The notes under the pieces were generated by a model that made no database searches, was not told the DNA's origin, and worked only from the letters and a program-made list of their open reading frames with translations. Made by a program: the position numbers and the translations under genes. Shown here piece after piece: positions 11,876-21,513 of a stretch of 64,000 bases of DNA. The DNA is from Legionella qingyii (GTDB lineage Bacteria; Pseudomonadota; Gammaproteobacteria; Legionellales; Legionellaceae), in contig NZ_QHJG01000024.1 of the NCBI RefSeq assembly GCF_003184185.1, positions 11,901 to 75,900 of the forward strand, given 5' to 3'. How positions within the stretch are numbered: position 1 is the stretch's first letter; the number at the start of each line of letters is the position of its first letter.

Positions 11876-13165
11876 TACTTTAGAGGTCTTAATAATAGAG
11901 GACGTCCAAGAAATTTCGCATACGCTGCTCGCAAACGGATACCTCGTCTACGACAGATGCGTCCTGTTGGAGCAATATCAGATGCTCGGTCTTTATTGCT
12001 TAAGAGGGTACTATTTAACCACAACCCGTAATCACTTCGAGTGCGGGTTCCGTTTGATAAAAAACAGCGTTCATTATAGTAACGAGGGTTGTTATTTTAT
12101 TTGTGAATGGAACTACTAGAACGAGGTCACTAACTTCGGCCAGGTCTACGAAATTAGTACTGTCTGGGCCCGGAGTAATACTACCAATCTCTTTTTACCG
12201 GGTTAGTCGGCTAAGTAAACAGTCATGTTAGATTACACTACTTGAGACGGCGGCATTTTAAAACCGTTAGATAACCAGAACTCGCTTAATAAAATAGAGC
12301 TCTCAACAGAAACTTTCTTTAGGTCCGTTAAGCTCTTTTAACAGGTCTATAACTTAATCTTCATAAACACGTACCGCGCAATACATACCGGGTAAGCCCT
12401 GCAACAGAGAATAGGCCGATAAAATTAGTGGCGCTGGGCTTAGTTCCTCGTACGTGGTTAAGTACAGCCACCTTTATATTATAATTTCTTCCGTGTCTTC
12501 TACTTACCCCATTATGTGTACATCTTGGGTTATGAAAAGATAAACTTGTTAGCGGAGTCGCACTTCCTCTTTACTTAGAGTAGCTTCTTCTGCTTGTACC
12601 ATGAATAGATAAATTGAGTTTTCTAAATGCCCGTTAAGTTGTACAACTTTGTGAACGTGTTTACCCATAACTAACAAATTTTTATCTTCCAGCATGATTT
12701 AGTCTGAAAATACACCGAGCGCACTGAGTTAACATAGCTTTTCGGTAGCTACTACGCCAACGACCATTGGGGAAACTAACCTTAGAGTACCTATGTAACC
12801 TTCCTGATAGTGAGTCTCCAATGTGTCTTCCTAAAATGGCAGCAGTACAAGGCCTTCTTATAGTTTCAATATTTCTAGCGTTACTTTGCCCATAATTTGT
12901 CGTCCAACATCCACTTAATGAATTAATACTGTCGTCATTTGTTGACGAACTTCATAATCATTTTTTAGTTAAACGAGAACCACTATGAGAACTTTAGTAC
13001 GAAGGTTTACCATTAGAGTAAAAATCTGAACTTCGGTAACTTTCGTGGCTCCCTATAAGTTAGTTAGCACGGGGTCCATCACCAGTACAACAAGCTTAAC
13101 GACGATTATATGTTCTCCAGTTAGTTAACCTTGTACCGATAAATTAGGCAGTAACCTGACTCACT
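11876..13165 (+). CDS. yegQ: U32-family tRNA hydroxylation protein (YegQ/TrhP-like), 429 aa
   Basis: Begins MKSPELLSPAGSLKRMRRAFAYGADAVYAG, the classic N-terminus of U32 proteins. Family motifs follow: ANNEFSHDK-like ARNNEFSHDKL, ALIMTDPGLIM, HLSVQSNVMNSAAVKFW, RIILSRELSLKEI and ELEVFVHGALCMAHSGRCLLS with NQGACTNSCRWKY, whose cysteines are the iron-sulfur or active-site cysteines of the family. By homology to YegQ/TrhP it would help form 5-hydroxyuridine at tRNA position 34. Annotated in older databases as a peptidase. Confidence 0.9.
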
Positions 13166-13185
13166 ATGCCTTGAATCTCGCTGTA

Positions 13186-13437
13186 TACAGTTGTTAGCTT
13201 GTTAATTCTCTCGTTTAAGTTTTGTATCTAGTACTGTAATAATCTATATAGCGAGAAGCAGTCCTAGATACATTTTTTTACCCGTGTAATTATTCTTTTC
13301 TTCCCTTTGTTTAATAGCTAGAGCTCGTTCTTTTTTTCTTAAACCTCAAAATACTTAGAGATAGATTACTTATGAGGTAACTAGGTTTTAAACAAAGCGC
13401 AAATAAGTTTAATTAATAATATTTAAGGTCTCAAACT
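13186..13437 (+). CDS. Chorismate mutase type II domain protein, 83 aa
   Basis: A small AroQ-like helical protein starting MSTIEQLREQIQNIDHDIIRYIALRQDLCKKMG. It shows the LR..I..ID..I...I..R pattern and the K.MG segment of chorismate mutases, with RKEGKQIIDLEQEKKNLE as the second helix. The third helix looks short, so activity is uncertain. It starts 20 bases after yegQ and may be cotranscribed. A short GAGCC-TAA-GGCTC palindrome straddles its stop. Confidence 0.7.
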
Positions 13438-13486
13438 CGGATTCCGAGTCCGCAATAAGAACTATTTGGGGTATTCTATTTTAAGT

Positions 13487-14536
13487 GATTAAAAAGCTCG
13501 CTACTCGCTCATGAGCGAATAGGTAATGGAAGGCGGTCTCACTTCCCTTTTCTCGATCCTAATAGTAAGGATTTATTGGACTTCCTTCAACCCCTGAACA
13601 GAGCTATACGGAATTATTGACTATTCCTGCACGAGGCACTTGTACTACTAGTCTTACAGAAACGTCCACTTTATCTTCGTATAACGATTCGGTTACTGAG
13701 CGTAAGGTTCTCACAACTTAACTTTGCAAGAGTATCCGAGGTAACCGCTCAAAAAATGCAAGGTCTGGTATTACAAGCTATATCAACTACTAAAGGTCGT
13801 TTTATTTCCGCCAGTTTCTGACTTATTATTTCTTTTCTTCCTGGTAGGTAGGCGGTTTTATTTTTTCTCGTCAACGGTCTTATTAGCCGTATGACTATTA
13901 GGTGGTCTTAACTAACCAATTTACCATGGTACCTATGGGATCTGCTAAATTTGCGAATGCGAGATCCAAGTCTCGTCTTGCTTTGCTCGGCTATTAACAA
14001 GAACCATTTTTCACTATGTTTGAAAGAGGATTAGCTCTACAGCGTCCTAGAAACCCACACCGGTGCACTTGTACTACTGGCGCCTGTACAAGTTATTTTT
14101 TTACTGGTATTGTATGTCACTGATTATTTTAAAATGAATTCTCAACCAGATAGTACCTCAAAAATACGTACTCGAGTACTCGTTCTCATTAAGGTTAAGG
14201 TGGCCAATTCTCGGGATAACTATTCGATTTGGGTTATTTGAGATAACGACAATTTCCTTGTACACGTTGGTTTATTCGCCGTATTTAATGTTTCGTCGTA
14301 ACGTTTCCCTGTATATAGGTTCATTCTTCAAACTTTATAAACAGAAAATCATTATGCACAAGAACTCACGATAGTCCTAACGACCCTAGTTGATTGGTTT
14401 GTAGGTAGGTTCCTTGGTACCATTTATTATATTTTTTACCCTCCTTTCATATTTTTAATGGTTTTATTTTTGGTTATTTTCCGTTATAGTGGTTGTTTAT
14501 TCGGTCGTATTTTGTGTCAAAAAATGAATTAAAGTA
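13487..14536 (-). CDS. AlkB-type membrane hydroxylase (alkane 1-monooxygenase family), 349 aa
   Basis: Starts MKLSKKLCFMLAYLLVILPF after GGGAG. The histidine boxes of the integral membrane di-iron hydroxylases are present: HELMHK, EHVRGHHVHVATPKDPA, NYIEHYGL and RHSDHHVHGARPYQLLRHIE. Canonical AlkB has HSDHHANPTRRYQ; here that segment is altered. Several hydrophobic helices lie before and between boxes. It likely hydroxylates a terminal or hydrophobic carbon chain using oxygen and rubredoxin, but no rubredoxin gene is adjacent and the substrate cannot be told. Confidence 0.88.
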
Positions 14537-14853
14537 AAAGCTGAGGGTAGATATTTATATCTACTTAGTACTCATTATACTATCGGCGTAATGGTGGCTT
14601 CTTAACCTGAATAGAGGAGGTATAAAAAAAGTGCTTCATAGGAATGACAGTTTGTTATTGTCGCATTAGAATCTCAAATAAATTGGAACGAATGAAGGTC
14701 CCTAAAAGCATAAATTCTTATTATACGATATATGGAATACGAGTAATTAAACTAAATGACTCATGTTAATGACGTTTTTCTGCACATTTTATTTTAAAGT
14801 TTGATTAATTACGCGTAATACGTAATTTATAAAGGTTTATTTATTCCATATGT
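14537..14853. promoter_or_regulatory. Divergent intergenic region
   Basis: This 317-bp AT-rich gap lies between the leftward AlkB-type gene and the rightward GH64 gene. Both promoters must lie here, but I could not assign clear boxes. No gene was found. Confidence 0.4.
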
Positions 14854-16317
14854 TACTTTTATAGGTTTTACTTGTCTTACTTGCGAAATTACAAGCCAAA
14901 CTGACCAAATAACCGATATTCATTGACACGAAAGCGTGTTTTGAGTACATTCCCGCCGCCTTACAGCCAAGCGAAACTGAATAGTTTTTGCTTGTTATGT
15001 TCGTAACTTTTATTCTTATGCATATAGCATCAAAACCCATAACTAGGATGTTGTTTGTTTGTACGAATGCACTTTAAATTACTACCTTTAGTTCACCCGT
15101 GTGAACAACTATAATTACTACGGTTATACTTACCCTTTCTGATGCCATAAAGTAACAGTCTTAATTAAGGGTCAAGTCCTCCTTATCGAGTTCGGACGTA
15201 AGGTGTAGAATGAAGACCATCTCAAATATAAAGAAAACCTTTACGGAACCTATACGGATGTCTTTTCTTATGGGACTGAGGTTTTGTTGGACTACATTTA
15301 TTAGGGCTTTGCTGATGTTTACCTTGCGAAAAACTATTCCAACTCAAATTAATGTCGTGGTCACTACTTTGCCAATAATTGGGTTGTCCTCAACTAAAAT
15401 AACGATAGGGGATATGCTAAGTTGTTCGCCCAGTGCTCATACCTGTACGCCCGCCGGATCTACCACAGTAATTTTTATACTTTTGGTAACAAACAGCACG
15501 ACGTCCACTTTGTTATTTGAGAGGGCTTACGCGAGATGCTACCTTGTTAAGACTTACCAGGTCAGACCACCATATATTAAGTCGTTTACATAATTACGCT
15601 CAACTACGAGGACCTTCTAAACCATTAGCTAAATTACCTATAAAATGTTTGATATAGTTACTCGAATCATTTATGATAAGAAGGCGATAGTTAGCAAGGT
15701 AATTTTAACTAAATTCGCTTAACTTATTTCCATAGACCAGTCCATGAAAACTTGGCTTGTGAGTTTGTAATCAGAAAAGTGGCCTACCCCCGAGTTCGAG
15801 ACTTAGCAACAGAATATTAGATTCAAGTGGTGTTCGGTCGTTAAGTTATAATTACCCTCGTGTTCGTGGAAAAATATTAGCTTTGCGACATCTAAGTTGG
15901 TAACGCGCGCTAGACTGGAGACGATAACAAAGCCCGTACAACTACGCGTTTCTTAGACGGAAGTAACCATTCCTAAAGAAACTAAGTGATCCATTGGGCC
16001 AAAAGTTTTTATTTGTTGTTTACGTTGTTGATGAGTTTATGATGAAATTGTTACAACTTTTAAGCCACCTAATGTAATAGTTAGTTACACCACGATGTTT
16101 TCTACGTGGGACGTAGTTACACATAAGACTCCGGTACGTACGCAACTCAAAGCTATTTTTATATCTAGTAGGTGTTTGATCAATAAATTTAAGGATGCGA
16201 AAAAGGATACTACTAAAAGATCCATACCTACCGTGGTTATGAGTCTGACTACGTTTTGGTCGCCAATATCACTAGCCACTATACTTCTTAGCTTTCTAAG
16301 GGGTACACCTAGAGATT
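14854..16317 (+). CDS. Secreted GH64-like beta-1,3-glucanase, 487 aa
   Basis: A Sec signal peptide (MKISKMNRMNALMFGLTGLLAISNCAFA) with probable cleavage after A28 is followed by a beta-rich mature domain. Landmarks: SVRFDLSKTNN, YVKFNDGNQVGTL, SGRVYISFGNALDMP, LFDKVEFNYS, GVDFIAIPYTI, then late RDLTSAIVSGML. The segment order SGRVYIS..LFDKVEF..VDFIA.P agrees with glycoside hydrolase family 64 / thaumatin-like glucanases. It would act outside the cell on beta-1,3-glucan, for example of fungi, algae or protist walls. I rely on family resemblance, not on identified catalytic residues. Confidence 0.7.
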
Positions 16318-16408
16318 AATCTTTGTATTAAATGTGATACTTGAACGACGTTAAAGCTCAATTACTTTTATTAGATATGAATTCCTAATCTAAGTTAGCT
16401 ATAATTCT

Positions 16409-17476
16409 TACCTATAGTACTTTGTTTGTCCCTACCACGACGTTCCTCCGCCACGTGATCCTCGAATACTCAAACCGCGGAATTTTGCAGAGATACTTCT
16501 CGGAGTTAAAAGTGATCTATAACAAAGTCCCCAAAGATATCCACGATAATTACGTTATCGGAATCAACCTCGGTTTCTACTCGGATAACGTTGAGAACTT
16601 CGTTATACCTTGCTTAAACGAGAAAAAAGAAGGGGAAAAGACTTACTATTTGAGCGAAGAATAAATCGGAATAAGCCTTTAGGCAGGAAAAAGATGGGCG
16701 CGTGACTGATAACCTTAAATCGGCTAACCTGAACGAAAATGGAGTGGTTTGGAAACGTTGTTGATAATCTTTTTATGTAACTAAAATTTTTTCATTTATT
16801 GAGCAGATACGCAGATTAAGAATGGCGTTGGCTATAACGTTGTCCTTTTCAGTTTTGGAAAAGCTTAGTTCCATTACTAGCTTGTCTTTAATGAGGTGAC
16901 GTACAAAATCGTTCGCCGTCAAATGGAGGACCAAAGGGATACTGGTGCTATTTTTTGTGGACAATAACCCTACCGCCGAATAAACTTTTGTGTGGCGAGA
17001 GGGGACAAAATCTCTCGGAATTAGGACTAGGATCGCATCTTTTCGTTTAATAACATTAATTAGAAAAGGGTTCGTTTCCGGTTTATGGGTTTTTATACTA
17101 ACTACAAAAACTGTCCTAAAAACTTTAAGTTAAAAGATTATTCTAGGCGAAATTATTTCTTAATTGCCTTTTTTAATTACTTATATAGCTTCATTAGTTA
17201 CTTTAACTTGTCTAACAGGGGTAACTATCAGGATAGTTCGTTAACGGTCCCATAGTTGCAGATTATTTGATATTTATGTAAGTTTTATAGGAAATATAAC
17301 TTTTGTTTCTAGGGCTCTTACATTTGCGGGGGAAACTAAAAAGAAGGCTGTGAGAGCCTTCCTCTTATCTACGTCCTATATCTCTACGGCCTTTACGAGA
17401 TTCTCACAAGTTAAGCGCTCATTTGTGACTGTCCTGAATGCTTTTTAGAGTTCCAGCTCCGTTTTTTACAAAAATT
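16409..17476 (+). CDS. Patatin-like phospholipase, 355 aa, with MITE-derived C-terminus
   Basis: The N-terminus has the oxyanion motif GGGALGAYEFG and, about 30 residues on, the nucleophile elbow SGVSIGAINA. The catalytic Asp of the dyad lies in WDGGLFEN. This is a complete patatin fold enzyme expected to hydrolyse acyl lipids. A second ATG at 16418 is an equally good start. The frame runs into MITE copy 2, which supplies about the last 15 codons and the TAA stop, so the native C-terminus has been replaced or trimmed. Patatins of intracellular bacteria often target host membranes; that is inference here. Confidence 0.88.
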
Positions 17477-17554
17477 ACTCCCTCAAATCTATCTGATTTA
17501 CTGGCTTAATTTTTGTAAAAAATTGTTTCTCTAACCCCAAAAAGCATTCAGGAC
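17431..17554. mobile_element. MITE copy 2, 124 bp, inserted in the patatin 3' end
   Basis: Same terminal repeats as the copy at 5214-5336 and in the same orientation, with about 90 percent or better identity by eye. The flanks on both sides read TGACT (as printed), giving a 5-bp target duplication. It overlaps the last 46 bases of the patatin frame. Confidence 0.88.
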
Positions 17555-17709
17555 TGACTAATCTCCTCGCGTATTAACCCTATTCCAGGCGGAAATATTT
17601 CTCTTACCGGTTGGACTTCACTTTTGACCGGCGAAGAATTGTACATCTCTATTTTTTTAAACTTCTTATAGAGATATATTTGATTTAAATGGCATTTCCT
17701 CGCTTTCAA

Positions 17710-19089
17710 TACAACGGGTAGGAATTCCTAAATGTCTTAGTTTTTTATTTTACGTAATGACTCGGTTCCGTTGATTAAAGCATAAGGACATTAATACCTC
17801 CGGGAAAATTGGGAGGTTGGGAATAACAGCTTGGACTTTCGTCCTTACTATAAGAATTTTAACATTTTGAACGTTTGTGTATATTTTACGGATATCGGCA
17901 TTTTCCGAAACCAGTAAGTTGTCCATTGGTCGTACTTTGATTATTTCCTTAAAATTAGTTATATTTTTTTAATTTAGCATAAGTGTCAAATTTTTTCTGA
18001 TTTTTACTGTAAATGACGTATTTACGACTAAGACCCCATTCAACCGCTTTTAATTAATTGATGACAAATTTAATACCTGATTACGGGATACATAAATGTC
18101 TAACCAACCTGAATAGTGAGCCGCCTTGTTATAGATACCCTCCATAACCCTCACGGAGAAAGGCAATACCTTAAGTTAGACTAATAGAACAATTTCGCAG
18201 ATAACAATGTTTTAAACCTGTCGTAATATCTTACCTGTTCTGGGTAGTGAGACTTAACAAATTGCGTCGTGCGCGTCCCAATCCGGTTAAACCCTAATAT
18301 TGATCGCAACTTTACTGGAATTCTTTTTCGGGATGTTTAACATGCCACATATTTGTTTAAATGTGGTTAAAACTGTGTAAAAAATTTCTATCAAAACTCG
18401 AATATCTCTTTTGGTCTCAACTACGTTATTAACGCGTGAAACTCACATTGTTCTCACTTAATTAATTTGCCGCTGATCCCTCACTAATATTTTTTTAAAT
18501 GGTGTTTCTGAAAAGAGCGAGATTTACCGATCGGTAAAATCTCCAATGTCTTAAAAGACGTAGTTTAAGTAGGGGGGGATATAAATTTCTAACGGAATTT
18601 CTTAGGAAAAGATAATTTCTAATAGAAATATCTTAAGGTGGGTAAAATCTAGGACCAAATCTTTTTGTTCTAAGATGAGTATGACTTCGATGAGATGATA
18701 AAGGGATATTAGTTTTTACGGATCTGAACAAAATATGAAACGAATTAGTTGATTCGATACTCGTTAATCCTAAACCATGATAGGATAAATAAGGAGACTT
18801 TTCGAGCCATTATTTTTCGGGGAAAAAATATTTCGGAGTTAGTTGAATAACAAAAAATAATCCATAAAATAGAGCTTTATACTTATGTGAACGTTCGTTC
18901 GTTAAAAGAATAGACTAGTACCTAAAGATATTTTTTCGCGAACGTGAACCTCGTACAGCAATAGGAACACTAAGAAATTTTTGGAATTCAACCGGTTTAG
19001 TAATACCAAGAACGACCCTTCTTAAGAATTTCGATTTTTTTTGTAAACTAGGCTTATTATAAATAAGAGATCCTAAAAGTTAAATAATT
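17710..19089 (+). CDS. FAD-binding oxidoreductase (PCMH / FAD_binding_4 type), 459 aa
   Basis: FAD-linked oxidase fold: PPTLIVEPESRNDILKIVKLA and MPIAVKGFGHSTG near residues 35-75 (the flavin pyrophosphate loop), CINADSGVSWRKLINY, then DLSLGGTISMGGIGSASFRYG near 140-165. The substrate-binding C-terminal half ends YPCDSLKTLSW and KKTFDPNNIYSLGFSIY, the usual FDP.N closing motif. No signal peptide is seen. It is the first of four same-strand genes at short spacing with a VOC protein. The substrate is unknown. Confidence 0.85.
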
Positions 19090-19111
19090 ATCTAAATTTG
19101 CTCCTCTAACA

Positions 19112-19648
19112 TACCCGTCTTTATTTGTTTCAACAGAATGTGATCCTTTATACCTAGTGATGTGGAATTATCAACTTCTACGTTTTTTTCACCGACTAAA
19201 AGTACATTTAATGAACCCGAAATTCATGTTTATACTTTTTGAATAATTATGGCCGTGTCAACAACGAGGTCTAATACTATACTGATTAACATAGGACGAC
19301 GATGGAGTGTTATTTTTTTATAAAACACAACACTGTGTCCCCTACTTACTCCTGTGTCATAAAGTATTTATAAATTTTTTTATACCAGGGCCTTAAGTAG
19401 TATATCGTAAATTTCAATTGCTATATGTTAGACTCACCCTGAAAACACATTTGGTATTTTATCTCTGCTGAAGGTCACTCTAATAAGAACTAGGCTATTC
19501 ACCAAATTTTGTTAAAAAATAATGTTTTTTAATACGACCTATAAAATAGCTTAATTATCTTTCCTGTGGCTTAAGACGTTGGCTTCTTCTCCTGAAATGA
19601 CTTGTTTTGTACTTTTCTGAACGTCTATCATATTTTTTCCGCTAAATC
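19112..19648 (+). CDS. VOC (glyoxalase/dioxygenase fold) protein, 178 aa
   Basis: A GAGGAG site sits just before the ATG, 22 bases after the FAD oxidase stop. Vicinal-oxygen-chelate pattern: MDHYTLIVEDAKKVADFHVNYLGF gives the first metal His (H of DHY). A second module, KYGPGIHHIAFKVNDI, and a late GYFIELIERTP supply a candidate His and Glu. The GPG.HHIAF arrangement recalls 4-hydroxyphenylpyruvate dioxygenase-like members. Co-direction and tight spacing with the FAD oxidase suggest a shared pathway (inference). Confidence 0.8.
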
Positions 19649-19656
19649 TCCACGGT

Positions 19657-20085
19657 TACCTTCAGCCATATCTTTAAGTGTTTGGTTACAGATCTAACCA
19701 TTTAAAACATCGGGTTGTTTTTTTGTACGGAGATACCTGAACGGTAGTTAGATATTAACGTTGTTTTGTACCAATAATACTTTAAGCGAGTTCCAGAGCA
19801 ATATCAAATCTATGATTTTAGTTCTTTTAGCTACTCAGTTGCCGGACGTATTAGATATTTACCCATGTATCGTGTATACTTATAGTTCAAACATAAATAT
19901 AATGTTTCTATTTAAATTTTTTTTCGATATAAATATACGTATACTGTCTATTTTTTAAATAAGGACAAAAATTTAGACTTAATTCTCAAAATTTTAGTTA
20001 AAATCTTTTTTTTCTGATGGGTCTTTTTGTTTCCCTAATGAACTTTTATTTATCTGTGGTATAAGTATATATATTTTGTAAAACT
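19657..20085 (+). CDS. Unrecognised protein, 142 aa
   Basis: Starts eight bases after the VOC gene: MEVGIEIHKPMSRLVNFVAQQKNMPLW. It contains no signal peptide or membrane helix and is rich in Lys, Ile and Tyr, with an SRSRYSLDTKIKKID segment and a basic C-terminus. I do not recognise a family. The tight spacing makes it very likely part of the same transcript as the FAD oxidase and VOC genes. Confidence 0.65.
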
Positions 20086-20193
20086 CTTTTATTAACTTGG
20101 TAAAATGTTCGGGGTGGTACCTAGTGAATTATGAGTGAATTATAATAAAAACATATTATACTGACAAAAAATAGAACAACAAAACCACACAAG

Positions 20194-20787
20194 TACCAAA
20201 TAAGTTTCGCAAAAAAATAGTTGGGTAGATAACCTTTTTACTATCCATAGATATTTAGCTAATCATTTCTTAAATTCTTTCTAAACAATGTATAGCTTAG
20301 TCGAATATTACTTTAAGAGGCGCTATTGTTTTTGTTAAAACTAAATAATTTTCTTTTACTTCTTTATGTTTTATTTTAATTATTAGAAGAAAGATTGAAA
20401 TGACCAAGAAAATATTTTCTATCAGTTACAAATGAGTTTTTATAAATAGTCAATGTCCATTTATAAGACGTTAATTTTTGTTTTAAATACGATGTTGTAT
20501 AAAATAAGTTACTAACATTTAAACTATAACTTCTGATATTTAATCGTCACTTAGATGTATTGAGGGAGTTTCTTAAGGTACTATTACACGAGCGTTACTT
20601 TACCCTAGTTAGACTATCACTATCTTGTAATTTAACGTTTATAAAACTAATGCGTGTAAGAAATCAAGCTCTTGTTATACTTTTTAATCGTCATCGTAAA
20701 AGATAACCGCTAGGAACCCTCTTAACCTCAATACTGCTTCTTCTACTAAGTCTAAGTCTTCTTAAATCCGAGCTAAATTCAGGAATT
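20194..20787 (+). CDS. Unrecognised coiled-coil-like protein with acidic tail, 197 aa
   Basis: Starts MVYSKRFFINPSIGKMIGIYKSI. Mostly helical and charged, with a likely coiled coil (about residues 25-90, KENEEIQNKINNLLSNF and following). It ends in a strongly acidic tail (YDEEDDSDSEEFRLDLSP). No family was recognised. It lies 108 bases after the 142-aa gene, so it may have its own promoter. An overlapping short frame starting at 20149 was considered less likely. Confidence 0.55.
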
Positions 20788-21043
20788 GGGAGTTTAAAAC
20801 AATACACGGTGGATGTAAGGCACGAAATACGCGTCTTAGGTTTAAATCACACAGAGACATAGCTAGGTCTTGTATTTCGCCTTTCATCCGCCTTAATTTA
20901 CTTTATAGTTGTATGAGATCCTTTTTGTTTTTGTAAGGCACAGTTCGCTTAACATAATCATATCTAATGAATTTGGTTAACTCGCAAAATCTTGCAGCAA
21001 TGAGTTACTTAGATAGGGGCCATTCCATAGCTAAGTTTAAATA
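20788..21043. other. Non-coding stretch before MITE copy 3
   Basis: No supported gene. It holds short inverted arms GCTTTATG and CATAAAGC (about 20823 and 20872). A 21-codon frame begins near 20900 and has no coding support. Confidence 0.35.
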
Positions 21044-21167
21044 GTCCTGAATGCTTTTTTGGGGTTAGAGAAGCAATTTTTTACAAAAATTAAGCCAGTA
21101 AATCAGATAGATTTGAGGGAGTCATTTTTGTAAAAAACGGAGCTGGAACCCCAAAAGCGTTCGGTAA
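21044..21167. mobile_element. MITE copy 3, 124 bp, inverted and eroded
   Basis: Same element as the copies at 5214 and 17431 but in opposite orientation. The left terminal repeat is intact; the right end has decayed (AGCGTTCGGTAA in place of AGCATTCAGGAC). Flanking AAATA on both sides fits a 5-bp target duplication, so the 124-bp length is retained. Confidence 0.75.
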
Positions 21168-21170
21168 AAA

Positions 21171-21214
21171 TATGGGAATTTTCCTATTTTAACTTTAATA
21201 GGTAAAATCCCATA
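21171..21214. repeat. Imperfect inverted repeat upstream of hipB
   Basis: Two 18-base arms (TATGGGAATTTTCCTATT and the complement of a near-identical arm) match at 16 positions around an 8-base centre, about 48 bases before the hipB start. HipB-type antitoxins bind inverted-repeat operators, so this is a good operator candidate; it could also be debris beside the MITE. Confidence 0.55.
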
Positions 21215-21261
21215 TCTTAATTTTTATAGGGGTTATTCCATAGTTAAATAGTCCTCGCAAA

Positions 21262-21513
21262 TACGACTAAGTGAGTGGAGACCTCGACCGGGACAACTAT
21301 TTTTTAGTTGCTTTTTTTGATTTGGACTCGGTTCGACTTCAACGGCTAAATCACCCAAATTTCGTTTTTTGATAAAGACGTTAGCTTTTATTGGGTCTTT
21401 TATACTCCAATTCATGAAATAAATCCTATAATAGGCGAGACCTAAACCTAAATTTTTGTAGTTGTTTTTCATTTAGGTTATGTTGTTGGTTAGTTACCTT
21501 GCTACTTACCATT
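21262..21513 (+). CDS. hipB: HipB-like antitoxin, Xre-type HTH, 83 aa
   Basis: CAGGAG precedes the ATG. The Cro/C1 helix-turn-helix is clear: LIKNQRKKLNLSQAEVADLVGLKQKTISAIENNP, followed by MRLSTLFRILSALDLDL, which together are typical of HipB. The C-terminal tail is polar (TSTKSKSNTTTNQ) and ends in Trp as in HipB. The stop codon lies inside the beginning of hipA (frames overlap by seven bases), indicating translational coupling. HipB neutralises HipA and represses the operon. Confidence 0.9.

Noticed and set aside
16422..16664. Open frame of 80 codons in printed polarity
   Set aside because: It is the mirror of the patatin N-terminus, whose GGGALG and GVSIG motifs are clear after correction.
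21044..21167. CRISPR-like or attachment-site interpretation of the 124-bp repeat
   Set aside because: Copies are dispersed, inverted relative to each other and flanked by different 5-bp duplications, which fits a MITE instead.
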